From Cladocopium goreaui (Eukaryota > Sar > Dinophyceae > Suessiales > Symbiodiniaceae), in contig CAMXCT020006763.1 in the NCBI GenBank assembly GCA_947184155.2, forward strand, positions 125,001 to 189,000: a stretch of DNA of 64,000 bases, written 5' to 3'. Below the pieces are notes generated by a model. The model did no database searches. It was not told the DNA's origin and saw only the letters and a program-made list of their open reading frames with translations. The position numbers and the translations under genes were made by a program. Positions 1 to 9,582 of the stretch are shown here, one piece after another; position 1 is the first letter of the stretch; each line of letters starts with the position of its first letter.

Positions 1-303
1 AGCCTGCACACAGGGGTAGATCATTGGGATAGGATAGTCGCACGAGGTGGGTTTGCGTAAATCAAACGGGAATTCTGTACGACATCAACGGTTTTTTTAA
101 TGAGAACATTATGTTGCTAGGGTGTTAACCAGAACATATTGCTTTCACATATCATACAGCCAGAACATGTTGCTTTTACATAATATCATATGGAATTTAA
201 CCATACAGTCATTTGGGTTTCTTACACGGTTTCAAAAAGATATCAAATTTCCTCGCCCCGATGGAACAACTAACTAACAGTCATTCAGGTTTCTTATAGG
301 GTT

Positions 304-339
304 TCAACAAAATATCAAAGTTGTCATCAACATCGTCAC

Positions 340-370
<31 letters not shown>

Positions 371-412
371 GCCATCGCCATCGCCATCGCCATCGTCATC
401 GTCATCGTCATC
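304..412. repeat. CAT / CATCGC low-complexity tract
   Basis: Trinucleotide CAT repeats grade into hexanucleotide CATCGC and then CATCGT repeats. The tract is open in several frames and encodes poly-Ser or Ser-Pro on one strand and poly-Met on the other. That is a property of the repeat and not evidence of a gene. Confidence 0.85.
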
Positions 413-419
413 TTGGCTT

Positions 420-446
420 GCCCGGATTCTCGTTGCGAGTCCGGGC
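420..446. other. GC-rich hairpin
   Basis: A 7-bp arm GCCCGGA pairs with TCCGGGC, and an inner CTCG/CGAG pairs across a short loop with a two-base bulge. It directly follows the CAT tract. Role unknown; it could be the end of a degraded inverted-repeat element. Confidence 0.5.
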
Positions 447-1183
447 AAACCTCAGGGTCTTGCCGTAATTCTATTCTCCAGTATGTCAGCGTGGTTGTTT
501 TAAGATGTTTGCCTCCTGTAGAATCCACCAAAAAAAATGTTAGATTTTCTGAACAAATGATCAGCACGTTTCTTCCATGTGCATGGCCACTTTAGCTTTT
601 TTTCTCACTTTCAGATACTGTTTTTCTACACACCCCACTTCTTCAAGGCTGTCAAGGCTGTCAAGGCTGGCTTTGTCTGAAAATTGTGTATCCCATCGTA
701 TCCATGGGTCATGATTTAAATCCTCATTTTCCCCTAGATCATTGGCAATTTTTTTAAGTCTCCATTTTCAGCCACAGCCATGTGGAGGTGTCCTAAAATG
801 GGGGTGTACCCCAAGTCATGTTAACGGTGTCAATACTAAGTCATGGTCATCCAGGACGACTGGATGATTTGAGGGGTACCCCCAAGACTTAGGACTTCCA
901 TGGAATACCCCTATATAGTATATGTATGGAACATTTACCCGCATTTGCCCCCAAACATCACACAGTTTTGTAGGTAAATATTTACCATACATGGAGCATG
1001 TGGGCTTGTTATAATAAAATATAGTAAAATATAATATAATATAATAAAGTATAATATAATATATAATTTAATTCAATTTAATTTAATATATAGCCCATTG
1101 TATCCATTGGTTTATCCTCACGTGCTATGAGTTTCATTGATTTTCCCTGGTTCATTGGCCGTTTAAACATGTCTCGGCGCCAG
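447..1183. other. Non-coding stretch with a family C copy
   Basis: No convincing exon seen. A family C element lies at about 784-901, with GGGGGTGTACCCC near the left end and GGGGTACCCCC near the right. An AT-rich ATAATATAATAT stretch follows at 1010-1090. Confidence 0.5.
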
Positions 1184-1255
1184 GATAGCGTCTGGGTCTT
1201 CACCAACAATCTGCCGAGCTACACCAGAGAGGTCACCTACAACGTCCGTGGCTGG
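1184..1255 (+). CDS. Exon, unknown protein (DSVWVFTNNLPSYTREV...)
   Basis: Twenty-four codons in a GC-rich island, bounded by CGCCAG on the left and a GTAGCG donor on the right, in phase 0 at both ends. It reads DSVWVFTNNLPSYTREV then TYNVRGW. Protein family not recognised. The downstream intron holds a family G element. Confidence 0.5.
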
Positions 1256-1342
1256 GTAGCGATTCCTGGGACGGACAAGCAACTGTTAACTACGAAGATC
1301 ATAGGATTCCTGGATGTATCTGGTAGCCTATACTAACTATGA

Positions 1343-1449
1343 CTGGTTGGTGGTTTGGAAAATGAAAAAAAAAGACTTTCCATTCAGTTGGGAATAATAC
1401 TCCCAACTGACGAACTCATATTTTTCAGAGGGTTGAGACCACCAACCAG
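1343..1449 (+). mobile_element. Family G inverted-repeat element
   Basis: Begins CTGGTTGGTGGTTTGGAA and ends GAGACCACCAACCAG, so the ends are inverted repeats. The interior has a second inverted pair (CAGTTGGGA / TCCCAACTG). No ORF, about 107 bp: a MITE-like non-autonomous element. Confidence 0.8.
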
Positions 1450-1721
1450 ATGATCATACAAGTTTCTAGATTACTAGCAGTAACAACTAGTTGACAAGTA
1501 TGGTTACATTTGATCATACTAGATGGATCTGGATCCACCTAGTAACTACTTGACATCTACTAGTACTGTTACTAGATTTGCTACTAGATCTGTTACTAGA
1601 TGTTACGAGATGTGTTGCTAAGTTGTAGATCTCCATTTTTTTGGTAGTTGACTAACAAACCATGGCCTATCCTATCGGGGATCTGGTTGAATCCAAAGCC
1701 AGGTATCTAAGATTCGCATAG

Positions 1722-1774
1722 ATTGACCAAGCTGCTTTCGAAACTCAGGGCGAAACTGGCCTTAGAAGATGAAG
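1722..1774 (+). CDS. Short exon, unknown protein
   Basis: A 53-nt island after a family D-type 3' end (GGTATCTAAGATTCGCATAG) and before a GTCCAA donor. The open frame reads LTKLLSKLRAKLALEDE, a lysine/leucine-rich possible helix. No family recognised. Confidence 0.45.
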
Positions 1775-1800
1775 GTCCAATAGATATGACCACATTGATA

Positions 1801-1911
1801 TGGGGGTTTCCCAAAATAGGGGTACCCCAATAGCTGGATGGTTTGTTTCATAGAAAATCCAATCTATAAATGGATGATTTGGGGGTACCCCCATTTCTGG
1901 AAACCTCCTTA
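1801..1911 (+). mobile_element. Family C element
   Basis: Starts TGGGGGTTTCCCAAAATAG and ends GGAAACCTCC, with GGGGTACCCC motifs near both ends and a central 'AGCTGGATGGTTTGTTTCAT' segment shared by all C copies. About 110 bp, non-coding. Confidence 0.75.
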
Positions 1912-1956
1912 TTTCGGAGTTCATTCCATGGTGAACTTCTAAAAGTTTTTCTGTGA

Positions 1957-2019
1957 CTGGAAGAGTCGTGCATCTACCTGATCGACTTCAGGTTTCAGGA
2001 CGGATGTCTTACTCTGCAA
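1957..2019 (+). CDS. Exon, unknown protein (LEESCIYLIDFRFQDG...)
   Basis: Open frame LEESCIYLIDFRFQDG then CLTLQ, ending just before a family A element. The left boundary is not certain. The next exon stays in frame only if one G at the junction is read once, so the exact splice could slide by one base. Confidence 0.45.
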
Positions 2020-2137
2020 GTGGCTACCCTCTGGTAAACTAACATAACTATGGAAAATCACCATTTTTAATGGGAAAACTCACTATAAATGGCCATTTTC
2101 AATAGCTATGTTAGTTTACCAGAGGGTATCTCTTCAG
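2020..2137 (+). mobile_element. Family A element forming an intron
   Basis: The element proper is 2025-2128 (TACCCTCTGGTAAACTAAC ... GTTAGTTTACCAGAGGGTA), with perfect 12-bp terminal inverted repeats. It is flanked by GTGGC on the exon side and TCTCTTCAG on the other, so the whole intron is the element plus a few bases. Confidence 0.65.
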
Positions 2138-2290
2138 ATCCAGCCACCCTCAGTCCGATAATCATTGAAGGGTTTCATGTTGAATCATGTCAGCTAACAT
2201 GTTCGATCATACCCAATGGATCCCAATGGCACATGTCGACAACTTGGATGTCATCCATCACAACTTGGATCACAATTTTCATCAGAGCCA
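2138..2290 (+). CDS. Possible exon, unknown protein
   Basis: The frame opens as PATLSPIIIEGFHVES and runs on without a stop into the next element. Only the first 35 to 50 bases look clearly coding; the true 3' end is not resolved. Confidence 0.3.
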
Positions 2291-2292
2291 TA

Positions 2293-2389
2293 CCCATGAC
2301 GGATCCATGGTGCTGGTATATTGATGCTAACATTGGGGGTATATTGATGGGTTCCATGTTGCCATAGCAGCACCATGGATCCGTCATGG
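2293..2389 (+). mobile_element. Family E palindromic element
   Basis: Left end CCATGACGGATCCATGGTGC matches the right end GCACCATGGATCCGTCATGG as an inverted repeat. The centre contains GCTAACATTGGGGGTATATT. No ORF. The following TTTCCAG gives an acceptor for the next exon. Confidence 0.8.
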
Positions 2390-2397
2390 CTTTCCAG

Positions 2398-2443
2398 GCG
2401 TTCCGGATCCCAATCCAAGTGCACGGCAACCCCAACCCGCTTC
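2398..2443 (+). CDS. Short exon, unknown protein (AFRIPIQVHGNPNP)
   Basis: Follows a TTTCCAG acceptor immediately after the family E element. Reads AFRIPIQVHGNPNPLR before an in-frame stop a few codons on. Family not recognised. Confidence 0.4.
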
Positions 2444-2650
2444 GAAAAATGGGATAACCGCAGGAAATGGGGGACTTACAAACCATAGGTCATTAACGGA
2501 AGTGAACATTGGAGCTCACCATTTTGTGAATCCAAAAGGGCCAGGGTTCTGAAAACCACAACGCTGAGCTACGAACCAGCTCCGTGCTGAGTTGTTGAAC
2601 CCTTTTCGTTGAAGGCTAGAGCCAGGGTTATACCAAGTGGTTGAATATTG

Positions 2651-2767
2651 AGGTGGTTTCTTAAGTTGATGGAGGATCCCCCAAGTCACCATAGGTTTCA
2701 ATACTAAGTCATGGTCATCCATGACTTGGATGATTTGGGGGTACCCCCATGACTTAGAAAACCCATA
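2651..2767 (+). mobile_element. Family C element
   Basis: Contains CCCCCAAGTCACCATAG and TGGGGGTACCCCCATGACTTAG, with an internal near-palindrome AAGTCATGGTCATCCATGACTT. Similar to the copy near 784-901. Confidence 0.65.
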
Positions 2768-3029
2768 TACAGTAGTAGTATATGTCCAGGAAAGTGGGAG
2801 CCCAAAAGGCCCAAAACCCAGTGGTTTCCCTATTCAACAGTGCTAACCCGCAGTCCCTATCCATTTACTATCTTTAAAGTAGACATCCAAATCCCCATTC
2901 TTGGTTTACATATAAGTATCTATGCAGTATATAATATAACTTTTCAGAGAAGCTAAAAAAACGCTTGTTTATGTATGTGCCTATGATTTTCTCTCCAATC
3001 AAACTCGCCCCAGCATTTGGTCCGCTGAG

Positions 3030-3152
3030 ATTTGCCCAAAGCACCCCCGGGCTATCGCTGGAAGAACATCTTCGATGAGCAACAGAACTTCGGGACACCG
3101 GGCACCTGGCGGGGTCCGGAATGGTCCAGAAATATCCAGAAATTCGAACGGG
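3030..3152 (+). CDS. Exon, unknown protein (APPGYRWKNIFDEQQNFG...)
   Basis: A strongly coding-like island: KAPPGYRWKNIFDEQQNFG followed by TPGTWRGPEWSRNIQKFER. The GTAAAC donor leaves one base that completes a Gly codon with the exon at 3334, so the two join in phase. Aromatic- and charge-rich; family not recognised. Confidence 0.6.
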
Positions 3153-3333
3153 GTAAACATGGAATGGTTTGGGCTTCAGACTTTAAAACATTTTATAACA
3201 TTCATTCATGAACTTCTATACTATTTAATTATATTTAATTAGGATTTTTACATGGATCTTTGGTTGTAGGCCAAAATTGGAATTCACATTTGCAGATGTT
3301 AGACTGTCAGGTGGTCATCTGTGCGTAGTTTAG

Positions 3334-3452
3334 GTATTGACAATTCCACAAAGTGGGAGTGTGACCCGCACCTACTTGTGGTGGTTGAAGCCCCCTGTTT
3401 GGTGCTACGGGAATACCTCCCAGAAATGGATGAATCACCATGCTATCAATGG
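3334..3452 (+). CDS. Exon, unknown protein (IDNSTKWECDPHLL...)
   Basis: Acceptor TTTAG, donor GTAAAT. Reads GIDNSTKWECDPHLL then VVVEAPCLVLREYLPEM. Phase matches the exon ending at 3152. Its donor lies inside a truncated family A element. Confidence 0.5.
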
Positions 3453-3526
3453 GTAAATCCACTATTTCTATATATTTCGACTGGGCCATCTTCAATAGTT
3501 ATGTTAAATGATCAGAGGGTAACCAG
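3430..3526 (+). mobile_element. Truncated family A element supplying an intron
   Basis: The right half of family A (GGGTAAATCCACTATTTCTAT ... ATGTTAAATGATCAGAGGGTA) is present; the left TIR is lost. The putative intron is 3453-3526: GTAAAT sits inside the element and the AG lies just after the right TIR (GGGTAACCAG). Confidence 0.55.
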
Positions 3527-3567
3527 GCGGTTGTTTGTCGCTTTCCCCTACCAACGGTGGCATGAGG
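3527..3567 (+). CDS. Short exon after a MITE-derived intron
   Basis: In phase 0 after the previous exon it reads AVVCRFPLPT before a GTGGCA donor. The +2 frame (RLFVAFPYQRWHEDG) is also open to a TAG. Frame choice is uncertain and the family is unknown. Confidence 0.35.
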
Positions 3568-3615
3568 ATGGATTGTGTCTGTAGATCCACGGGCGATGGT
3601 CAAAACATTGCTGAT

Positions 3616-3727
3616 ATATGGGGGGGTCCTAAAATGGGGGTACCCCAAATATCCCCAAATCATCCATTTCAATAGGTGTCTCATGGATTTTCCATTATAA
3701 ACCATCCATTTTAGGGATCTCATATGC
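3616..3727 (+). mobile_element. Family C element
   Basis: Starts ATGGGGGGGTCCTAAAATGG with GGGGTACCCC, has the central TTTCCATTATAAACCATCC segment, and ends near ATTTTAGGGATCTCATATG. Confidence 0.7.
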
Positions 3728-4046
3728 CATATTTCTTTAACTCCCCATATAAATGTATCATGTTTATTTTCCCATGAAGGGGATTGTCATTCCTTGATTG
3801 GCAATTCAATAGGGCTATCTTCTACTTATGATTCGAGGATTCGCGACAATGATGGATCAGGTGGTTCCCTTAGCTATCATAAATCAGCTCTTAAAAAAAC
3901 ATGGAAATCACTTGAAATCACCATGTTTTGCTGGTGTTCAACGTGGTGATTTCCATGCTTTCACCATAACAACCGCTGGTTTTTGGGCTTCGTTTTTGTT
4001 GGGCCATCAGGAGAGAACGGGTCTTGGGATTCGTGTGGACGCATAG

Positions 4047-4084
4047 CACCAAGCCCTTGGTTCTGGCGCCTTGCATCGCCCGGG
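4047..4084 (+). CDS. Short exon, unknown protein (TKPLVLAPCIAR)
   Basis: A 38-nt GC-rich island between GCATAG and GGTGAGTT, a strong GTGAGT donor. Reads TKPLVLAPCIAR. Its end phase fits the exon at 5519. Confidence 0.45.
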
Positions 4085-4287
4085 GTGAGTTAAAGTCTAT
4101 GGCTGGTGTCACCAAACATGGCCGGGAAATGCTCAAAAATCATTGAAAATCATAGGAGATGTTCGAAGATACGTTTTTTTTGTTCTTGAAATGGTGGTTT
4201 AGAGGGGTTGAAAGATGGGAAAAAACATATAGGAACATCTGAGCCACGTTCTAAACCCTTGTGTTCATGTTAAGCAAGGGGCCCCTT

Positions 4288-4410
4288 GTAAGGGTGTGGC
4301 GTAAGCAAAACTGTGGTGTGCGTAAGCCAGCGTAAGCTCCGCGTAAGAAAAGATATGCGCGTAAGCAAAACCTTTGCGCGTGAAGCAAAACGTAAGCAAT
4401 GGCGTAAGCA
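4288..4410 (+). repeat. Cluster of GCGTAAGC motifs
   Basis: GTAAG occurs about eight times in roughly 120 bases, mostly as GCGTAAGC or GCGTAAGCAAAAC, with variants such as GCGTGAAGC. This is an irregular direct repeat of a splice-donor-like sequence. No coding frame supported. Confidence 0.7.
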
Positions 4411-5178
4411 TTTCCTTATTTGGTGCCAGGATGTAAGACATTTAGAACATGGCTCATCTGGGAAAAGTTTACTTGGGATGGGGGTTTAGATGAGTTTCGA
4501 TTTCCACTTTTGACTAGCGGAGGGTACCCAGCTGAAGGGTCAGAAGTTCCGATGAACGAAAACATACTTGGAGGATCATCCCACGGATCGTAGCTGGAGT
4601 CAATTGCCTGACTAGGGTTAGTTATCATTACTTGCTCTCTATCAAACATCAAACATATTACTTCTTAAAATTGAAGATTATTTGGCCGCCACTTCACGTA
4701 CACAATGAACATCTCATGTTGGGATTTTGTCCTGCAGATCCCCATTGTTCACATATGGTTCATTCCCAGATGCTCCGTGGTGCTGGAATATTTACGCACA
4801 TTTACCCGCAAACATCACCCAGCTTCGTAGGTAAATAGAATGCACATGGAGCATGTGATTAACAACATGTTTTTTTGTTGCTGCTGAAGGTACAAAGATG
4901 CGTGGAACTACCTACTGGTTTGTATCCTCATGATGGATTGTGTCGCTTCGCCATTTGTTTCCTCTGAATCAGTTTAAGAAATCAGTATAGCCTATTCGAG
5001 CCTCAAGATTCGAGGATGAAAACCATGAGGTAAACCCAATTTTTACCATCCCCAAGTTTTGGTTTATTCTTGATATTCAATGATATTCAGTTCAGCATAT
5101 TCCTAGGGTTTTGGGATTTATTGAGAAATTACTGGGTATATCGATGACCTGCTTATGCTGACTAAAAATTGGCTGCAG

Positions 5179-5207
5179 GTGCCGGTGCCGGATCACCAAC
5201 ACAGCTG
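5179..5207 (+). CDS. Possible 29-nt microexon
   Basis: GGCTGCAG acceptor and GTGAGG donor bracket 29 bases that read GAGAGSPTQL in one frame. Too short to be sure. Confidence 0.25.
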
Positions 5208-5260
5208 GTGAGGCGCAGTGAAAGGTCTGATCCTTGAGTGTTTTGCTACACATGGATACA

Positions 5261-5378
5261 AATGGGGGTTTCCATAAATGGGGATACCCCAATAGCTGGT
5301 TTATTTCCATGGAAAATCCAATCTATAAATGGATGATAACTAGGGATACCCTGGGATAGCCCCATTTCAGGAAACCTC
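5261..5378 (+). mobile_element. Family C element
   Basis: AATGGGGGTTTCCATAAATG at the left, CCCCATTTCAGGAAACCTC at the right, with the shared GGATACCCCAATAGCTGG and TGGAAAATCCAATC interior. Confidence 0.75.
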
Positions 5379-5518
5379 AAAATGGAACATAACCATCACC
5401 AGCAAAAGATGAGCCATTTATAGACACATGTTTATACTAAGATTGGCAACTTATTTGAGCATGTTATAGTACTAAGATCGACCATGTTTATCGGACAGAC
5501 ATTGAAATATCATCACAG

Positions 5519-5580
5519 CCGAAGTTGGTTGCCACGTTTTCCCTCCTCGGCTCCCCGAGGCGGTCGTGGCACATCAGAAA
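5519..5580 (+). CDS. Exon, unknown protein (EVGCHVFPPRLPEAVVAHQK)
   Basis: Acceptor CATCACAG, donor GTGAAG. Reads EVGCHVFPPRLPEAVVAHQK and ends in phase 0, which fits the next exon at 5747. Coding-like composition in an AT-rich surround; family unknown. Confidence 0.5.
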
Positions 5581-5746
5581 GTGAAGTCTTTGTTTAGATT
5601 AGTAGATGTAAAATGATGTATTTTTCAATGTTAAGCATGTGAAGTAGATAGAATCTTGGAGACTTGGAGATGGTGACATGTCATTTTTTTGACATTCGGA
5701 ATTGACACAAAACTTTTGCTTTTGTGTTAAAAAAAACCTGCTCCAG

Positions 5747-5812
5747 ATTCGATCTACTCGCTGCAGTGAGTCCAAGTTCAGCCCGTGGCGTTCGAAACGC
5801 CAGTCGATGTCC
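5747..5812 (+). CDS. Exon, unknown protein (basic/Ser-rich)
   Basis: Acceptor CTCCAG. In phase 0 it reads IRSTRCSESKFSPWR then SKRQSMSG before a stop a little further on. A different frame is also open, so the frame rests on phase with the preceding exon. Confidence 0.4.
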
Positions 5813-6299
5813 GGTTTTTGAGCAGTTAATGGGTACCCTCTCCGGTGAAAACTCCCTCATTTATAGATTTGATAACTTCCCAGCGAACAAAAAATCGGTT
5901 GAAAAGGGATTTTCCAGCCACGTTTGCTTGCAAGGCAAGTAGCTCTCCGGCACTAAGAACTTGTTCCTGGGTTATAACGACCTCACCAAGCAGTCAATGT
6001 AATGATTAGTAACGTCAACCATCCCAAATATATGCTTATTTCAACGGTTTTTTTTCTGCAACTCAGAATCATGGCATAGTCATCCCAAATTGTAGATTGG
6101 TCTGGGGATTTAAGGAACAATCTGTGATGGTCCGACTGATAGATTCTCCATCAACAGGACTGTTTGTTATATATGTGCCCAATTTTCCTCTCTGATGACA
6201 TACATGGGCGGGTGCTCGTATTTTATTTTTTTGGCTAGGGTACACTCCCTGACTTCCTGACAAGTTTTTGCAATGGCCAAACATGTATGACCAGTGTTG

Positions 6300-6489
6300 G
6301 TTCACAGTGGGGATCCCTGTTAAAAGTTGGTTTATAACTACCACGAACTATAGATATATACATAATGATACATATCTACTGTACGTACATGTACGTACTA
6401 TAATCAACATCTACTCAGAATCTACTCCTATCAATCTAGTTATGTTAGTCCCAAACGAACTTTGCTATTTAGGGGGGCCCACCTTGTAG
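6300..6489 (+). mobile_element. Family B introner
   Basis: Has family B internal motifs (ATCAACATCTACTC, TCTAGTTATGTTAG) and the diagnostic right end GGGGGGCCCACCTTGTAG immediately before a coding-like island. The left end is diverged, so it is uncertain. Confidence 0.6.
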
Positions 6490-6513
6490 ACCTTGTACCA
6501 ATCCCATTTGTAG

Positions 6514-6613
6514 CTCCTTTGTCCGAGCTGTTCAAGGACTCGTGGCGATTTAGCCATGGAGAAGAGTTGCATGCATGTTCTGCTAGAAAACCTGCAGAGA
6601 GAAAAAGGCCAAG
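6514..6613 (+). CDS. Exon, unknown protein
   Basis: Follows the family B 3' end and a second TTTGTAG. One frame reads LAMEKSCMHVLLENLQREKG; another reads ELFKDSWRFSHGEELHACS. Both are open, and the first looks more like a normal helical protein. Family unknown. Confidence 0.4.
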
Positions 6614-7161
6614 ATGGATCTGTCATGATTTGTCTAAAAGCAGGGTAGACCATGGTAGACCCATATCGACCCCAAATTTGCTTTGACATAGTGGGACAAA
6701 CATGTTCTAAATTTAAAGTAATCCCAAAAAGATACAAAACTATAGAATTTACGGGTATTCTAAGCCTGGAATTGACTTTTCTTTTTTTTGGGGGGTTGCC
6801 ATAATTTGTTATCGAGGGTTCCCTATGGTGTGAAGCATTCCAACCCTGGGGAAACTGATTGGATGGGTAGTTTAGTGAAACGAAATCTTGCTATACACAG
6901 GGGAATATTATATAATATATACATATATAATCTGATTGTTATATGTTATTTGATATGAAATCTTGCTATATTCAATGTATATGATATTATCTGATTGTCT
7001 AACGGTCCATGTAAATGGAGATTGTCCATGACAAAGGCTGCCAGGGTTCCAACATGAGACCCCCGCGTTTGCGATAAACGTGGGGATCCGCACTTAAGTT
7101 GTTTTGATTCACGAAGAATGGCCGTTTGCTGATAAAGGAATTTAGATCAACCGCCCTATAT

Positions 7162-7253
7162 CCCATGGGATCCATGGTGCTGGTATATATGCTAACATTG
7201 GGGGTATATTGATGGTAAATGTTACCATATATAGCATACATGGATCCTATGGG
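7162..7253 (+). mobile_element. Family E palindromic element
   Basis: CCCATGGGATCCATGGTGCT at the left against GCATACATGGATCCTATGGG at the right, with the shared GCTAACATTGGGGGTATATT and ACCATATATAGC interior. About 92 bp. Confidence 0.8.
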
Positions 7254-7348
7254 TATGTATATATTATACTAGTTACTAGTACATGCGGTTAAGTTTATGT
7301 TTGCACAGAGAAATTTTATGATACTGTAAGGTTACAAATGTTTTGCAG

Positions 7349-7413
7349 GATACCCATGCTTTTGGGAAAATAGCTGGCTGCCGGGCTGGGCTTCACGCCA
7401 TGGATAGTTTGGC
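7349..7413 (+). CDS. Exon, unknown protein (DTHAFGKIAGCRAGLHAMDS)
   Basis: TTTTGCAG acceptor; a GTGATT donor avoids the nearby in-frame TGA. Reads DTHAFGKIAGCRAGLHAMDS. Family not recognised. Confidence 0.45.
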
Positions 7414-7690
7414 GTGATTCACCGAGAAAGAAGGAGACACCAACCGGGCAACGGAATTTCTACAATGGACTGAAGCAGCTAGTAACTTAGTATATTCTTG
7501 AGTTTTACTGTTCACCTACACTATTCTCATTCTCTTTCGTTTAGTTAAAGTTATAGACACCATAAACCATAGTTATTGGAGCTATAAACCCACCAACTTA
7601 GCTATCATCACTCAGCTATAGATCGCATGAGATGCACATTTTTGCTCGTTAAACATGGTGAAATCCCAGCCTTGGTAGCATGTCGTTCAG

Positions 7691-7723
7691 GCGCTGGTCC
7701 GACCGTAGCCGGCGTGAGCCGAG
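7691..7723 (+). CDS. Possible short exon (AGPTVAGVSR)
   Basis: A 33-nt GC-rich island with a GTTCAG acceptor and a GTGGGG donor; reads AGPTVAGVSR. Small, so weakly supported. Confidence 0.35.
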
Positions 7724-8103
7724 GTGGGGATGAAGTTTCGGCAGTTGATTTCACCCTCTAAAAACCAAAAAAGGATGTGGAAAAGCCATGGTTTTCCCTA
7801 GGCAAATGATCTAGAACTGCTGGGTTTTCAGCACCCATCTAAGGGATTTCAGCTGCATTTCAGTGGTGGATTTACCTCCCAGAATTTGTCTAAGGGTTGA
7901 TAGGTCCGTGATTGAAATAACTCCCTAGCTTGGTAATGTTCATTAGATCTCAATCTCACGAAAATTGAGATTTTAAACAAAAGCCATAGATTTCATCCCA
8001 ACGTCTTTCAACTTTTACAAGGAACCCAAGGAACCCTAGGATTGTCCGTCAAATCCCTAGGATTTCCCCTAAAATCCCGACCCAAACGCCCAAACCGCGC
8101 AAG

Positions 8104-8189
8104 GCCAGACGATGGTCCCCGAATGCCCAGGGGCTCGGCGGCGCATCAAACCTCTATGCACCTCTCGTCGGACGGCTCAATTGGGGGAT
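8104..8189 (+). CDS. Exon, unknown protein
   Basis: Acceptor CGCAAG, donor GTGATG. Reads ARRWSPNAQGLGGASNL then YAPLVGRLNWG. A second frame (QTMVPECPGARRR) is also open. The GC content is far above the flanks, which supports coding. A family A copy lies in the next intron. Confidence 0.45.
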
Positions 8190-8236
8190 GTGATGGTTAG
8201 ATTGATTGATGGTAGACTAATCAGCAAACATGGGGA

Positions 8237-8340
8237 TACCCTCTGGTGAACTAACATAGCAATGGAAAATGGCTATTTATAGTGGATTTTCCCATTAAGA
8301 ATGGTGATTTTCCATTGCTATGTTAGTTCACCAGAGGGTA
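8237..8340 (+). mobile_element. Family A element, complete
   Basis: TACCCTCTGGTGAACTAAC at the left and GTTAGTTCACCAGAGGGTA at the right form a perfect terminal inverted repeat. The interior is GGAAAATGGC...GATTTTCCATTGC. A very well preserved copy. Confidence 0.9.
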
Positions 8341-8659
8341 ATCATGTGGATAATAATGTTGTTGATTTATGATATCTAAGTTCGTGCAAATAAGTCCAAT
8401 GACTATGGTATATAGGTGATATATCTATAGTATCTATAGTTAATGGTGATTTAAACCCAACTTAAAACTGGGTGGGGCACCACCCTGTGACTATTATCAT
8501 TATCATTATGATTTACTATTGTATAGAATCATTATCAATATTTATCAATAGTGACTATATATGTGATTATTACATATCATTACATTGTTTCTATTGTTAG
8601 TCATATGCAATACGATGTAATGTATATTATAACGGCAAATCCTGGGCTTTTGCTGCCAG

Positions 8660-8726
8660 CCCGCAACGACGGTGGCGGCAGCGTCAAAGAGAGACTGCCA
8701 TTGTTTGGGAGAGGCTGGGGCAGAAG
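8660..8726 (+). CDS. Exon, unknown protein (Arg/Gln-rich)
   Basis: TGCTGCCAG acceptor, GTGGTGG donor. Reads PQRRWRQRQRETAIV then WERLGQK, ending in phase 0. An alternative Gly-rich frame exists; this one gives the more natural protein. Confidence 0.45.
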
Positions 8727-9245
8727 GTGGTGGTTGGGCGTATTATTACTTTATTACTATATATTTCTAGTTTTGTTATAATATTATTACATATTATTAC
8801 TACAGATGGGGTATTTTACTATGAATTATTGCTAGAGATTACCAAAGTATCAGATGTGCCATTGATGGATTGGTATGCTTTTTTGTTTGTTGGGTATTGT
8901 ATGCATATTACTATTGTTGGATTGTTGGAGGTAATGTGGGCCCTGTGGCTGATGGTCATTGAGCGTCACCTCGTCGAATCCCCATGGCCCTGCCATAAAC
9001 CTACAATGACTGGGGTAATCCCAGCCATAAAATGGTGATGACTTGGGGATAGTGCAGATGACATTGGGTTTACTGCACTATGTATAGTATTAACATGTAC
9101 TCGTATTAACTAGCATATACTAGCATTACTATTACTTTCAGTAATATTATTACTACATACTATTCATAATTATTAGTAGTTGATAGGGATTCCCCATTGT
9201 TTGTTGGATTAATTCCCGAACTAAACGTCAACCAAAAGGGGAAAG

Positions 9246-9319
9246 CTCTGAGGCCGAGCCTTACCAGATCACCCTGTGGTGTCCGAGCCCAAAAGGATCC
9301 ACTCTGGAGACAATACGGC
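9246..9319 (+). CDS. Exon, unknown protein (SEAEPYQITLWCPSPKG)
   Basis: Acceptor GAAAG, donor GTGGCT. Reads SEAEPYQITLWCPSPKG then STLETIRR. Family unknown. Confidence 0.45.
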
Positions 9320-9582
9320 GTGGCTGGTGGTGGATTCATCGTTTTCAGTTGGGGGGAACTAGAAACATATCAAAACCTATAGGTTTCCAAAAAATTGGGA
9401 GGATGATCGGATGACATGAGGAATCCGAACATCCATGAACATCCTACATCCCAGCTATATAACTTTGGCTTCACCATGGTGATTCGATTCGGTGAATTGA
9501 ACTGATCCAGTTCGCCATTTTGAGTCCCTGGACAAAAAAAGTGGCGGGCACATGGCCCCCAAGATTCCAGGCTTAGTCAACT

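Noticed and set aside
5841-5900. Family A copy starting TACCCTCTCCGGTG
   Set aside because: Only the first few bases resemble the TIR; no matching right end.
6465-6737. 90-codon minus-strand frame
   Set aside because: Overlaps a + strand exon that follows a family B acceptor; no minus-strand splice support.
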